This document shows, in pieces, positions 34,887-43,624 of a stretch of 64,000 nt of DNA. The stretch lies in the NCBI GenBank assembly GCA_900541555.1, contig UQKE01000001.1, positions 1 to 64,000 of the forward strand. The letters run 5' to 3'. The notes under the pieces are model-generated. The model was given only the letters and a program-made list of their open reading frames with translations. It did no database searches and was not told where the DNA came from. Numbering within the stretch: the stretch's first letter is position 1; each line of letters opens with the position of its first letter. A program made the position numbers and the translations under genes. Origin of the DNA: an uncultured Porphyromonadaceae bacterium. Its GTDB lineage: Bacteria; Bacteroidota; Bacteroidia; Bacteroidales; Muribaculaceae.

Positions 34887-34917
34887 TTTGCATTTCGCTC
34901 ACCTTGCACTATATTTG
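34887..34917 (+). promoter_or_regulatory. Proximal promoter of rpiB in repeat unit 4
   Basis: TTTG (34887-34890), 19-base spacer, TATATTTG (34910-34917), then 26 bases to the rpiB ATG. The repeat homology stops at this box. Confidence 0.65.
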
Positions 34918-34943
34918 TTCTGCGAAACTAAAATTGAAATACG

Positions 34944-35396
34944 ATGACAATATTGAAGCCAAACATTCCGGTGGCGCTATGCAGCGATCATGCCGGATTC
35001 GAAATGAAACAAGCTGTGATAGGCTATTTGAAGCAACAGGGGATTGCCTATAAGGATTTTGGAACGTATTCCACCGACAGTTGCGATTATCCTGATTTCG
35101 CCCATCCTTGTGCGGAGGCAGTGGAATCGGGAGAATGTTATCCCGGAATTGCCATTTGTGGGAGCGGAGAGGGAATCAGCATGACTCTCAACAAGCATCA
35201 AGGGATTCGTGCCGCTTTGTGTTGGTTGCCTGAAATAGCGGCGTTGTCGCGTCAGCATAACGACGCAAATGTGCTTTCTATGCCGGGGCGGTTTATAACG
35301 GCAGAGCAGGCTCTTGAAATCGTGAAGACATTTTTATCCACTTCGTTTGAAGGCGGCCGGCATCAAAGGCGCATCGACAAAATTCCGGTGCGTTAA
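34944..35396 (+). CDS. rpiB: Ribose-5-phosphate isomerase B
   Basis: A 150-residue isomerase of the pentose phosphate pathway converting ribose-5-phosphate and ribulose-5-phosphate. Signatures: VALCSDHAGFEMKQAVIGYL (about 10-29), DYPDFAHPCAEAV, the catalytic Cys region GIAICGSGEGISMTLNKHQGIRAAL, and NDANVLSMPGRF. The family length (about 145-150) is met. It is a single gene between a tandem promoter array and a bidirectional terminator. Confidence 0.95.
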   Translation: MTILKPNIPVALCSDHAGFEMKQAVIGYLKQQGIAYKDFGTYSTDSCDYPDFAHPCAEAVESGECYPGIAICGSGEGISMTLNKHQGIRAALCWLPEIAALSRQHNDANVLSMPGRFITAEQALEIVKTFLSTSFEGGRHQRRIDKIPVR

Positions 35397-35420
35397 AGTT
35401 TTGGATTGTTGGAGGAAACG

Positions 35421-35460
35421 AAAACGCAGCGATGTTCAGTCGAATATCGCTGCGTTTTTT
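35421..35460. terminator. Bidirectional terminator between rpiB and ompH
   Basis: AAAACGCAGCGAT (35421-35433) and ATCGCTGCGTTTT (35446-35458) form a 13-bp stem with T-runs on both strands, placed between convergent genes. Confidence 0.85.
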
Positions 35461-35477
35461 GTCAAAGCGTTTTGGTA

Positions 35478-36053
35478 TTATTTGCCTGTTGTTGAGGGTG
35501 CCGGTGTGTTTGTAGCAGCAGGCGCAGCCGGCGTAGTAGTTGCCGGAGTATCTTTCAAGTTTAGTTTTTGTTTTACCAACGGGGTGATGTCGATTGCATC
35601 TTTGCCGGTATAAACAATAGAGGGAGATGCAAGGTCGAAAATGTAGGAAAATCCATTCTCATCGCCTACCGATTTGATTGCGCTCATCACTTTTTCTTGG
35701 ATGGGAATCATCAATTGTTGTTGTTGGTTGGACATGTCGCGTCCGGCAGCTTCTTGGAAATTGCGGATTTTGGTGTCCAATTCTTGAAGGTCTTGTTCGC
35801 GACGTTGTCTGATGGATTCCGGAGTGTCTTGTGCCAAAGCTTGGTACTCTTGGAGCTTTTTGTTGAATTCGTTTTGCAAGTTTTGGAATTCCTCATCGTA
35901 TTGTTTTGAAACAGCCTCCAAAGTGGTTTGAGCCTGTTTTACTTCCGGCATGAGCGGAAGTATTTCTTGAGAATTGACGCTTCCGATTTTATTTTGCGCG
36001 GAAAGGCACAGAGGCGCAGCCAACAAGGCCGCAATAAATAGTTTTTTAATCAT
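35478..36053 (-). CDS. OmpH/Skp family periplasmic chaperone (second copy)
   Basis: A 191-residue protein with a signal peptide (MIKKLFIAALLAAPLCLSAQ) and a long central coiled coil (about 40-130) rich in Gln, Glu and Lys. The start of the mature protein, KIGSVNSQEILPLMPEV, and the end FSYIFDLASPSIVYTG are typical of OmpH. The C-terminal tail is Ala/Pro/Thr-rich. Skp-type trimers hold unfolded outer-membrane proteins on the way to BamA, encoded upstream. A TATATTTG box at 36096-36103 may give it its own promoter. Confidence 0.9.
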   Translation of the reverse strand: MIKKLFIAALLAAPLCLSAQNKIGSVNSQEILPLMPEVKQAQTTLEAVSKQYDEEFQNLQNEFNKKLQEYQALAQDTPESIRQRREQDLQELDTKIRNFQEAAGRDMSNQQQQLMIPIQEKVMSAIKSVGDENGFSYIFDLASPSIVYTGKDAIDITPLVKQKLNLKDTPATTTPAAPAATNTPAPSTTGK

Positions 36054-36095
36054 TTCTATTTTGTTTATTTGTTATTTTTTTTGATTATCAACGTG

Positions 36096-36103
36096 CAAAT
36101 ATA
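36096..36103 (-). promoter_or_regulatory. Putative -7 box between the two ompH genes
   Basis: TATATTTG on the minus strand, 43 bases before the second ompH start; no clear -33. Confidence 0.4.
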
Positions 36104-36108
36104 CGCAA

Positions 36109-36624
36109 TTATTTTGAATAACCTAATTTCTCAAGCACTTCATTGCTGACATCGATTCTGGGCGAAGCAAAAATGATGCCTGCCGAGGATGCTCTGTCGA
36201 AAATTACTTGATAGCCTCGTTCTTCCGACACCTTCTTAATAGCCTCGTAAATGTCGTCTTGTATCGGCTCGATGAGCGATTGGCGTTTTTTATACAATTC
36301 GCCCTGCGGTCCAAAATATTTGGCTTGCAACTCGGCTGCTTCTTTTTCTTTGGCGACGATTTCTTCTTCTTTTTTCTGTTTTTGCTCGTCGGTCAAGAAA
36401 ACCTTGTCGCTTTGGTAGTTTTTGTAGAGCGTCTCAGCTTCTTTCGAAATGGTTTCCACTTCTTTTTGCCAACGAAGCGACACTTGGTTGAGTTGCTCGT
36501 TTGCCATTTCGTATTGCGGAATGTTTTTTAGTATGTATTCCATGTCGACAAGCGCGAATTTTTGCGCATGCCCTGCGATGGCGAAGAATGCCATTGTGAT
36601 GGCGGCAATGAATAGACGTTTCAT
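36109..36624 (-). CDS. OmpH/Skp family periplasmic chaperone (first copy)
   Basis: A 171-residue protein with a signal peptide (MKRLFIAAITMAFFAIAGHA), the mature start FALVDMEYILKNIPQYEMAN, and a long charged coiled coil (QKQKKEEEIVAKEKEAAELQ region). It ends with RGYQVIFDRASSAGIIFASP. Two adjacent ompH genes downstream of bamA are usual in Bacteroidota. The role is inferred from E. coli Skp: carrying outer-membrane proteins through the periplasm. It follows bamA by 80 bases. Confidence 0.9.
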   Translation of the reverse strand: MKRLFIAAITMAFFAIAGHAQKFALVDMEYILKNIPQYEMANEQLNQVSLRWQKEVETISKEAETLYKNYQSDKVFLTDEQKQKKEEEIVAKEKEAAELQAKYFGPQGELYKKRQSLIEPIQDDIYEAIKKVSEERGYQVIFDRASSAGIIFASPRIDVSNEVLEKLGYSK

Positions 36625-36704
36625 AGTGTTTTTGTTTTTTGTTGTATATGGTTAAGACGCATAACTGTCGAAGAAGTTTATTGCAAGATAGTTAATAAAT
36701 CTTG

Positions 36705-39329
36705 TTAGAACTCTTGTCCGAGGATGAAGTGGAAGTGGCCGCCTCCTTTTTCTCCGAAAACAGTGTCGAAACCGTAAGCCCAGTCGATACCCATCATGCC
36801 AACCATTGGCAGATAGATGCGCACGCCTGCTCCCGCCGACCGCTTGAGGTTGAAAGGAGAGAAGTCTTTCACGTCGGTCCATGCGTTACCGCCTTCGAGG
36901 AATGCAAGTCCGTAAATAGTCGTGCTTGGTTGAAGCATGAACGGGAAGTGCAATTCGAGACAGAACCGCGTGTATGCGTAGCCGTCTTTTTTCCACGGCG
37001 TGAACGCTCCGTTGTCGTAACCGCGGAGGGCAATCGTTTCTTGTGCGTATCCGTAGCTTCCCGACATGCCGTCGCCGCCGACGAAGAATGTTTCAAACGG
37101 CGATTTCAAGTATTTGTTGTAGCTTCCGAGCAATCCGATGTCGGCGCGGGTCATAAGCACGAGGGTCCATTTTCCGGTCGGGTCGGTGAGCGGCGTGTAG
37201 GTGCGCGCTTTGAATTTTAATTTCCAATATTCGATCCAACTGTACATTTCTTTTTTCGCAGCTTGCGAGCCTCTTTGGCTTTGTTCGTACAGTGCTTGCC
37301 AATTCTTGTCTCTGAACAAAGAAACGGGAGGCGTGATGCTCAAATCAAGCGAAAATTGGCTGCCGCTTCGTGTGTATATCGGGTTGTCGATACTGTTTCG
37401 AGAAAGCGAAAGGCCCAACACGAACGAATTGGATGTGCCATTGTTCATGTAAGACAAGTATTCCCAATTTTTCAGATAGTACCAATTGTAGGACAATTGC
37501 GCTTGGAACGTGAAGTAGTTGTCCGGCCAATTCAAGCGTTTCCCGAATCCGACGGCCACGCCTGCCATTTGGAGGAACTTATTGGGGTCGTATGCACTTT
37601 CATAGCTGTATTGATAGTAATCGGAGTTATATCCCCATCCGAAGCCGTAAGCTCCCATCATGTATGGGTCGTAATAGGAACTGTTGTAGAAATTGGAGTT
37701 GACTCCCGTTTGGCGCGAATAGTATGCCGAAACCGATAGCGAGTTCGGCCGTTTTCCTCCGAACCATGGGTCGAGGAATGATACGCTATATGCTTGATAG
37801 TATTTTGCGTTTGTTTGCGCGCTGATTGTGAACGTTTGTCCTTCTCCTTGCGGGATGATGCCTTTGTACGACCCCGGGTTAAATAGGTTTTTAATGGAGA
37901 AGTTGGTGAATTTCAACGCAACTTTTCCGATAACACCGGTTTGTCCCCAACCGGCCGACAATTCGATTTGGTCGTTGTTTTTGGAAGTCAGGTTGAAAAT
38001 CAAGTCGACTGTTCCGTTGTCGGGATTCGGTTCCGGTTGGATGTCCATGCTTTCCGGATCGAAATGGCCTGTTTGCGCAATTTCACGGGCGGAGCGCATC
38101 AAATCGTCCTTGGAGAAGAGTTCTCCGGGGCGCACGTGCAATTCGCGGCGGATCACTTTTTCGTACAAACGGTCGTTTCCATTGATGACAATGCTGTTGA
38201 TTGTGGCTTGGGGACCTTCGGAGATGCGCATTTCGAGCGCGATGGAATCGCCTTCGATTTTAGATTCGATTGGGACGAGTTGGAAGAACAAATAGCCGTT
38301 GTTCATATACAAGTTGGCCACAGCGTCGTCGTCTTCCAGCGTGCGCTTATTCAAGAGCGTTTGGTCGTAGACATCGCCTGCCTTCATGCCGAGGATGGCA
38401 TCGAGCGTGGACGAGGGGTACACGGTGTTTCCGGCCCAAGTGATGTCGGAAATGAAGTATTGCTGTCCTTCTTCCACGGTGATGAACACGTCGACAAGTT
38501 TGTCGTTGTAGGCAGCGACGCTGTCGCTTACGATTCGAGCATCGCGATAGCCCAATTCGTTGTATTTTTTGATAATTAAGTTGAGGTCGTTCTCATAATC
38601 TTGCTCGACGAATTTCTTTTGGCGGAAAAGGTTGACAAGCCGTTTCTTTTCGTTTGTCTTTTTCATCGTGCGTTGAATCTTTTTGTCGCTTAGCACTTTG
38701 TTCCCGTCGATATATATTTTGTGGACTTTCACTTTATCGTTTTTGTCGATATCGATGTCGACAATCATTTCGTTTTCTTTGCTCAAATCGGGAGTTTGCC
38801 TGATGCCAACGGTGACATTGCTGAATCCTTTTTGCTTGAAATAAGCCGAAATGATGTCTTTGGCGCGATTGACAATGTTTTGCGTGATTTGGTTGCCAAT
38901 CATTAGGCCGAGGCGCTCTTCGAGTTCTTCGCGTTCGCCTTTTTTCACGCCGTTATAATTGATTTTTGAGATGCGGGGTTGTTGGCGCAAGTCGAATACC
39001 AACCATGCCTTGTCGCCATATATTTTTTCTACTTTGATTTGAATTTTGGAAAACAATCCTTGTCGCCAGAATCGCTTGGCAGCGTCTGTGATTGCGCTTC
39101 CGGGAATTTCCACGACATCGCCGACAGAAAGCCCTGAATATCCGATAACGATGTAGTCTTCGTAGTTGTCGACACCGGTGACGCGGATTCCTGCAATTTC
39201 ATATCGTTTTGGCATACTGGAGAATATGACCGTCGGATTGTAGATGGTGTCGTTAGCCTCAGCAGCTTTAATGTCGGGGAATAAAACTGTTGCTACTATT
39301 GTCAGAATGAGTAAAACTTTGTATCTCAT
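36705..39329 (-). CDS. bamA: Outer membrane protein assembly factor BamA
   Basis: An 874-residue Omp85 protein: signal peptide (residues 1-22), about five POTRA domains to residue 440 (for example YEIAGIRVTGVDNYEDYIVIGYSGLSVGD; HKIYIDGNKVLSDKKIQRTM; NSIVINGNDRLYEKVIRREL), then a C-terminal beta-barrel. The barrel signature GYAQETIALRGYDNG includes the conserved Arg-Gly, and the final residue is Phe. It inserts barrel proteins into the outer membrane and works with the OmpH chaperones encoded downstream. It follows uppS by 21 bases. Confidence 0.95.
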   Translation of the reverse strand: MRYKVLLILTIVATVLFPDIKAAEANDTIYNPTVIFSSMPKRYEIAGIRVTGVDNYEDYIVIGYSGLSVGDVVEIPGSAITDAAKRFWRQGLFSKIQIKVEKIYGDKAWLVFDLRQQPRISKINYNGVKKGEREELEERLGLMIGNQITQNIVNRAKDIISAYFKQKGFSNVTVGIRQTPDLSKENEMIVDIDIDKNDKVKVHKIYIDGNKVLSDKKIQRTMKKTNEKKRLVNLFRQKKFVEQDYENDLNLIIKKYNELGYRDARIVSDSVAAYNDKLVDVFITVEEGQQYFISDITWAGNTVYPSSTLDAILGMKAGDVYDQTLLNKRTLEDDDAVANLYMNNGYLFFQLVPIESKIEGDSIALEMRISEGPQATINSIVINGNDRLYEKVIRRELHVRPGELFSKDDLMRSAREIAQTGHFDPESMDIQPEPNPDNGTVDLIFNLTSKNNDQIELSAGWGQTGVIGKVALKFTNFSIKNLFNPGSYKGIIPQGEGQTFTISAQTNAKYYQAYSVSFLDPWFGGKRPNSLSVSAYYSRQTGVNSNFYNSSYYDPYMMGAYGFGWGYNSDYYQYSYESAYDPNKFLQMAGVAVGFGKRLNWPDNYFTFQAQLSYNWYYLKNWEYLSYMNNGTSNSFVLGLSLSRNSIDNPIYTRSGSQFSLDLSITPPVSLFRDKNWQALYEQSQRGSQAAKKEMYSWIEYWKLKFKARTYTPLTDPTGKWTLVLMTRADIGLLGSYNKYLKSPFETFFVGGDGMSGSYGYAQETIALRGYDNGAFTPWKKDGYAYTRFCLELHFPFMLQPSTTIYGLAFLEGGNAWTDVKDFSPFNLKRSAGAGVRIYLPMVGMMGIDWAYGFDTVFGEKGGGHFHFILGQEF

Positions 39330-39350
39330 GTTCGTATAATAGGTTCGTTT

Positions 39351-40106
39351 TTAGATTTGTCGTATTTGTTCACTCGTTTTGCCAAAACGCCGTTCTCTGG
39401 ATTGATATTGCAAAATTGCATCGCAAAAATGGTCTTTTGTGAAATCCGGCCAGAACACGTCGGTAAAAAATAGTTCCGAATAGGCAATTTGCCAAAGCAG
39501 ATAATTGCTTATCCGATAGTCGCCGCCTGTGCGAATTAGCAAATCGGGATCGGGCATTCCGGCAGTGGTCAAGCTGTTGGAAAACATTGTTTCGTCGATT
39601 TGCTCCGGTGTAATTTGTTTCGCTATTGCGGCATGGGCAAGTCGTTGAGCGGCTTGTGTCATTTCCCAACGTGCGGAATAGCTGATGGCGAGAGCCAATG
39701 TCATTCCGGAACATGCCGATGTGGCATTTTCGCAATTGCGCAACCGGTCGAGGGCGAAGTCGGGGATGCGCGACAAGTCGCCAATGATTCGGAGCTTTAC
39801 GTTGTTGGCAACCAATCCCGGTGTTTCTCGCTCGATGGCAATGGCAATGAGGTGCATTAGTCCGTCGACTTCTTCTTTTGGCCGACTCCAATTTTCAGTG
39901 GAAAAGGTATAAAGTGTCAGATACTTCACGCCAATGTCGGAGGCAATCTCTGTGATTCTCCGGACCGTATTGACGCCTTCCATGTGGCCCATCGAACGGT
40001 CGAGATTGCGTTGCCGAGCCCATCGCCCGTTTCCGTCCATGATGATTGCCACGTGGCGAGGCAGCCGTTTTTGGTTTATTTGGTTGATTTTATCTTCTAA
40101 TGACAT
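39351..40106 (-). CDS. uppS: Isoprenyl transferase (undecaprenyl diphosphate synthase)
   Basis: A 251-residue cis-prenyltransferase that makes the C55 lipid carrier for cell wall and surface glycans. Signatures: HVAIIMDGNGRWARQR (catalytic Asp), GHMEGVNTVRRI, LTLYTFSTENWSRPKEEVDGLM, and DLLIRTGGDYRISNYLLWQIAYSELFFTDVFWPDF. The ATG at 40106 fits the family N-terminus; an ATG at 40130 would overlap the upstream gene by 11 bases. It lies between a DUF6089 barrel gene and bamA, as in other Bacteroidales. Confidence 0.93.
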   Translation of the reverse strand: MSLEDKINQINQKRLPRHVAIIMDGNGRWARQRNLDRSMGHMEGVNTVRRITEIASDIGVKYLTLYTFSTENWSRPKEEVDGLMHLIAIAIERETPGLVANNVKLRIIGDLSRIPDFALDRLRNCENATSACSGMTLALAISYSARWEMTQAAQRLAHAAIAKQITPEQIDETMFSNSLTTAGMPDPDLLIRTGGDYRISNYLLWQIAYSELFFTDVFWPDFTKDHFCDAILQYQSRERRFGKTSEQIRQI

Positions 40107-40119
40107 CGCTGCGCAATTT

Positions 40120-40779
40120 TTATTCGACATAATGGCAAATTTTGCATATTTCGCCAAATTCATAGGATACGCTGACCATCAAAGTCGGACACCAATCGGT
40201 ATTTTTCATAAACGAACTGTCGATGTTGTAAAGATCGGACAATCCGTCTACTTTGTCGTTGAGCATCATGCGTGCTCTCACTTCTAATCCGAGATTCCAT
40301 TGTCGCGCGAGTTTGTATTTTGCTCCGATGCTAATCGGAATGTGGGGGACGAAAGAGCCGCTTGACGAATAAGCCGCGCCAAAGCCTAATGAAAGGTATG
40401 GCGTGATGCGTTTCAGCTTGCGGTAGTCGTCGTTCATTCCAAAGTTGAGGAAGTTGAATTCAAACGCAGCAGCAACGTCGTAGTAGCGTTCGGAGAAGGA
40501 GTATTGCTGTCCGTCGGGAAACATGTTGGTGAAATCGGCGGAGTTGCCGCTGATGCCGGCAGTTGTCGCGTCGATTTTCACGGCAAAACGTTTGTTGATG
40601 AGATAACGGAAAAGCAAACTGCCGGAGAATCCGGGATTTTTAACGACATTGCTTTGGTTCACATCGCCCAAATAGCCGCTGATGCCGGCTGCAGCTCCCG
40701 CTTCAAACCGATATTCCTGAGCCGTTGCGCAAGGGAATATTGCAAGCGAGGCCAACAGTAGAATCAGCTTTTGTCGCAT
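40120..40779 (-). CDS. DUF6089-type outer-membrane beta-barrel protein
   Basis: A 219-residue protein from the preferred ATG at 40779, which begins a clear signal peptide (MRQKLILLLASLAIFPCATA). The frame is open to 40824, so a longer form is possible. The mature part has short beta strands alternating with turns (FEAGAAAGISGYLGDVNQ; ITPYLSLGFGAAYS; ISIGAKYKLARQWNLGLEV), the pattern of a small eight-stranded barrel. Members of this family sit before uppS-bamA in Bacteroidales. Function unknown. Confidence 0.8.
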   Translation of the reverse strand: MRQKLILLLASLAIFPCATAQEYRFEAGAAAGISGYLGDVNQSNVVKNPGFSGSLLFRYLINKRFAVKIDATTAGISGNSADFTNMFPDGQQYSFSERYYDVAAAFEFNFLNFGMNDDYRKLKRITPYLSLGFGAAYSSSGSFVPHIPISIGAKYKLARQWNLGLEVRARMMLNDKVDGLSDLYNIDSSFMKNTDWCPTLMVSVSYEFGEICKICHYVE

Positions 40780-40827
40780 TTTGTATGAGCCGGTTGTTGT
40801 GTCCATGAGCAATGTGGTTTGCATCTT

Positions 40828-42351
40828 TTAGATTAACGGTTTGAATGTCAATCTGTTTATGACGCCTTTCCAAATGTTGTTGAATAAAGTGCCTTGGCTG
40901 CTGTACCCTCCAAACATATATATGTATGGGCATTCCCACGACGTGATTGCTTGTGAGGCGCGTGTTGAGACGCCATAGTCGATGGCCCACCACACCGGAA
41001 GCGGCTTGGGTGCATATTGTTCCCAACCGGAATTTGCAGAGCGAGTCAAGGTCGAATTGACAACGAAAGCTTGCGCTCCGAATGATTCCGGAATGTAGTC
41101 GGGCAATTGGATCAGGTCGTCTCCGATTTTCCAATTGACACCATTGTCGAAGGAAATATATACGTCATTTGTCAGCGTGCCGTCGGCTTTTTTCCCTCCG
41201 ATGGCTAACAAAACGGGGAATTGAACGTAATTATAGTTGATTTGCCTGTAACTGTAGTATGGGAAAAGCGTTATGCCTGTCATAGGCGGTACGGACTTGT
41301 TGCTAAGCTTTTCCCAGTTTGTGCCGTCGTAGCCCCAAAGGTCGCCTGTCGTAACTCCGTCTTGTCGCGTTCCTCCGATGATGAATAATTGAGTTGTCAT
41401 GCTCCATTCGGAAGAGTATGTGCATGGTTGGGAGAAGCCTTTAATCGGGAACGCATTGTCGATTTGCTTCTTGTCGAGAACACCATTTGGCGTATATGTC
41501 TCATGAAAATATGTGCCATTTTCAAAACTGAGGGCAAGCAGGCGGTCGCCATAGCCGGCAATCAAAGATTTGTATTTCTTGCCTGTCGCTTCCCACGATG
41601 TCCCGTCGCTTGAACGATAAAGCGCGCCTTCTGCGTCTAAGATGTAGAGCGCGTCGGATGTCGCGCAGAAACTGCTGATGTCGGGCTTGAATCCGAAATC
41701 GGCAGATTGCTTGTTCCAACTGTTATAAATTTCCGGCGTGGTTGTTGATGAGATGGTGTATCTTGATTCTTCTTCAATCAAGCAAAAAAGTTTGTCGCCT
41801 TGCATCACCGTCTTTTGATTCAGCAATTCCATCGAATATGCCGGCAGGTCTCTTCTTGCCAATTGATTCCAATACAAGGAATCGGATTCGATTTGATGGA
41901 CGTTGACTCTGATTTCATAGCGTTTGATGGAAATTTCGTCGGCTGCGCGAACAGTCAGATAAACTTTTCCCGTGAAATCGATGCTGTCGGTTGTGGAATT
42001 GGTATAAGTATATGTGGTGTCGTTCATCGTTTCGGCACCGTTGATGGTGATTTCGCCGACAGATGTCAAAGATGCGAGCGTAATATTGGCAAGCAGTCTG
42101 TTGATTTTTGTTCCTTTTGGCAAGGAGTCGGCATTATAGATGAGCTGCTTGTCGACATCGACGGTAAATTTTACGGAGTCGAGCATGGCCATGACAGAAT
42201 CGTCTTTTTGAAGGTAGAAACTTGCCACGAGCGTATTTGCAGATGGGATTACCGGCTCGTCTCCGGAGCCGTTTTCCGAGGAAGCACACGACGCGGCAAT
42301 CAACAACGCGAATGTTGTCAGCACAGCATATACAGGGATTAATCTTTTCAT
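40828..42351 (-). CDS. DUF6242-type lipoprotein with kelch-like repeats
   Basis: A 507-residue lipoprotein with a lipobox (ALLIAASC, Cys22). An N-terminal Ig-like part (about 35-150) is followed by repeated segments resembling a kelch or sialidase-type propeller (ALYRSSDGTSWEATG; QLFIIGGTRQDGVTTGDLWGYDG; VLLAIGGKKADGTLTNDVYISFDNGVNW; PYIYMFGGYSSQGTLFNNIW). This matches the Bacteroidales family I know as DUF6242. It probably faces the periplasm or cell surface; ligand unknown. It precedes the DUF6089 gene. Confidence 0.8.
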   Translation of the reverse strand: MKRLIPVYAVLTTFALLIAASCASSENGSGDEPVIPSANTLVASFYLQKDDSVMAMLDSVKFTVDVDKQLIYNADSLPKGTKINRLLANITLASLTSVGEITINGAETMNDTTYTYTNSTTDSIDFTGKVYLTVRAADEISIKRYEIRVNVHQIESDSLYWNQLARRDLPAYSMELLNQKTVMQGDKLFCLIEEESRYTISSTTTPEIYNSWNKQSADFGFKPDISSFCATSDALYILDAEGALYRSSDGTSWEATGKKYKSLIAGYGDRLLALSFENGTYFHETYTPNGVLDKKQIDNAFPIKGFSQPCTYSSEWSMTTQLFIIGGTRQDGVTTGDLWGYDGTNWEKLSNKSVPPMTGITLFPYYSYRQINYNYVQFPVLLAIGGKKADGTLTNDVYISFDNGVNWKIGDDLIQLPDYIPESFGAQAFVVNSTLTRSANSGWEQYAPKPLPVWWAIDYGVSTRASQAITSWECPYIYMFGGYSSQGTLFNNIWKGVINRLTFKPLI

Positions 42352-42382
42352 CTTTTTCTGAAAATCTTCTTCATTTAAAGTG

Positions 42383-42390
42383 CAAATGTA
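42383..42390 (-). promoter_or_regulatory. Putative -7 box of the DUF6242-uppS-bamA operon
   Basis: TACATTTG on the minus strand, 31 bases before the ATG at 42351. Confidence 0.4.
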
Positions 42391-42432
42391 TAATTATTTT
42401 GTCAATGCCGAAGCGGAAAGAGTGTTAAACAG

Positions 42433-43515
42433 TCAAACAAAACACAAATAGTTATTGAGAGCAGGGTTGTGGAAATGGAAAATATTGTTGTCTCCGATTT
42501 GTCGAACGACAGGCGTAACGTTCGGAAGTTGTGGGGCTTTGACTCCATTTCCGAGCCGGATGGGGGATTGCTCTACGCGAATTTCGTCCCAAAGGTTTAG
42601 TTTGAGAAATTCGTTTGTCAGGCATGGCCCGCCTTCGACGAGCAGGGACGTGATGCCACGGTGGTAGAGGGTTTCGCAAATGAATTCAATTGCATGTGCG
42701 GAATCTTCGATTGCAAATTCTTCGACATTCTCATTCGGGTTTGCAATGGTGTCGCCTGAATCGGAAAACACCCATGTGGGCAATCCGTCGGTGAATATTT
42801 TGCTGTTGCCTAATGCGCGGCATCTGTCGTGGCTGACGACAACGCGTATGGGATTGCGTCCATGCCAGAATCGGGTCGTGAGCGACGGATTGTCGAGTTG
42901 CAACGTGTTGGCGCCAATCATGATTGCGTCGGAGCTTGCACGCAGCTTGTGGGACAACAGCAAGGTGGCCGGAGTGGACAGAAGCACCGGCTTTTGGCGA
43001 GAATCGCGGGCAATGTCTACAAAGCGGTCGGCGCTTTCGGCCCATTTTAGCATGATGTGCGGGCGATGATGCGTGTGGGCCGTCATAAAACGTGCGTTCA
43101 AGTTGCGGCATTCATTTTCTAAAATGCCGACTGCGACGTCGATTCCTGCATCTTGAAGCATTTTGATGCCTTTGCCGCTAACTTTGCTGAAAGGATCGCA
43201 ACTCCCGACAACGACGCGGGGGATGCGACTTTCAATGATGAGCTTGCTGCATGGCGGAGTTTTTCCATAGTGAGAGCAAGGTTCGAGCGTCACATACAGC
43301 GTGCTTTTCGACAATAGCGGCTTGTCGGCGGGGCGGACAGAGGATATGGCGTTGACCTCGGCATGCGCTTGCCCGTAGGCACGATGACAGCCTTCGCCTA
43401 TGATGCGACTGTCGCAGACAATGACTGCTCCGACCATGGGATTCGGCGAAACGTGGCCTTCGCCGGCTTTTGCGAGCCGTAGGGCGCGACGCATGTAAAT
43501 TTCATCAATGTTCAT
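42433..43515 (-). CDS. ribD: Bifunctional riboflavin deaminase/reductase RibD
   Basis: A 360-residue two-domain enzyme of riboflavin synthesis. The N-terminal deaminase shows the zinc site QAHAEVNAI and LEPCSHYGKTPPCSKLIIE (about 50-90). The C-terminal reductase (about 150-355) shows PHIMLKWAESADRF, SDAIMIGANTLQLDNPSLT and LLVEGGPCLTNEFL. It converts diamino-hydroxy-phosphoribosylaminopyrimidine to the ribitylamino product. It is divergent from prmC and no other rib gene is nearby, so the pathway is scattered here. Confidence 0.94.
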   Translation of the reverse strand: MNIDEIYMRRALRLAKAGEGHVSPNPMVGAVIVCDSRIIGEGCHRAYGQAHAEVNAISSVRPADKPLLSKSTLYVTLEPCSHYGKTPPCSKLIIESRIPRVVVGSCDPFSKVSGKGIKMLQDAGIDVAVGILENECRNLNARFMTAHTHHRPHIMLKWAESADRFVDIARDSRQKPVLLSTPATLLLSHKLRASSDAIMIGANTLQLDNPSLTTRFWHGRNPIRVVVSHDRCRALGNSKIFTDGLPTWVFSDSGDTIANPNENVEEFAIEDSAHAIEFICETLYHRGITSLLVEGGPCLTNEFLKLNLWDEIRVEQSPIRLGNGVKAPQLPNVTPVVRQIGDNNIFHFHNPALNNYLCFV

Positions 43516-43517
43516 TC

Positions 43518-43545
43518 TTTGTTTTCTCTGAAAACGCTATATTTG
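43518..43545 (+). promoter_or_regulatory. Putative promoter of prmC-recX-comF
   Basis: TATATTTG (43538-43545) with TTTG (43518-43521) 16 bases upstream. Predicted start near 43552, about 70 bases before the preferred prmC ATG. Confidence 0.4.
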
Positions 43546-43624
43546 TATTTTATAAACAGCATTTCGGGCAGTACGGGCCAATATGCTTGGCAGGCAGCGT
43601 GCGATTTGCGTTAACGAAAAATAT

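Larger units (their letters stand above)
34647..34917 (+). repeat. Tandem array of about four hairpin-promoter units upstream of rpiB
   Basis: The gap between rlmH and rpiB (422 bases) holds a tandem repeat with a period of 74-75 bases (equivalent TGCACT/TGCGCT positions at 34681, 34756, 34831, 34905). Each unit has a hairpin with AA loop (for example GAAATGCAAA..GAGT-AA-ACTC..TTTGCATTTC), then GCTCACC or a variant, then a TATATTTG-type box, then GATAATATAGGCTGCGGCTCGG-like linker. Units 3 and 4 have TTTG-N19-TATATTTG exactly; unit 2 has a 23-base spacer and a different stem (GAAAACAAT / ATTGTTTTC); unit 1 is decayed (TAATTTG). The first 125 bases of the gap (34522-34646) hold only the rlmH box. 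Confidence 0.85.

Noticed and set aside
34660..34917. CRISPR array
   Set aside because: The repeated unit is about 75 bases with no unique spacers of constant length and no cas genes nearby.
34522..34943. Possible tRNA or small RNA gene in the intergenic repeat region
   Set aside because: No cloverleaf could be formed; the periodic structure is explained by tandem promoter repeats.
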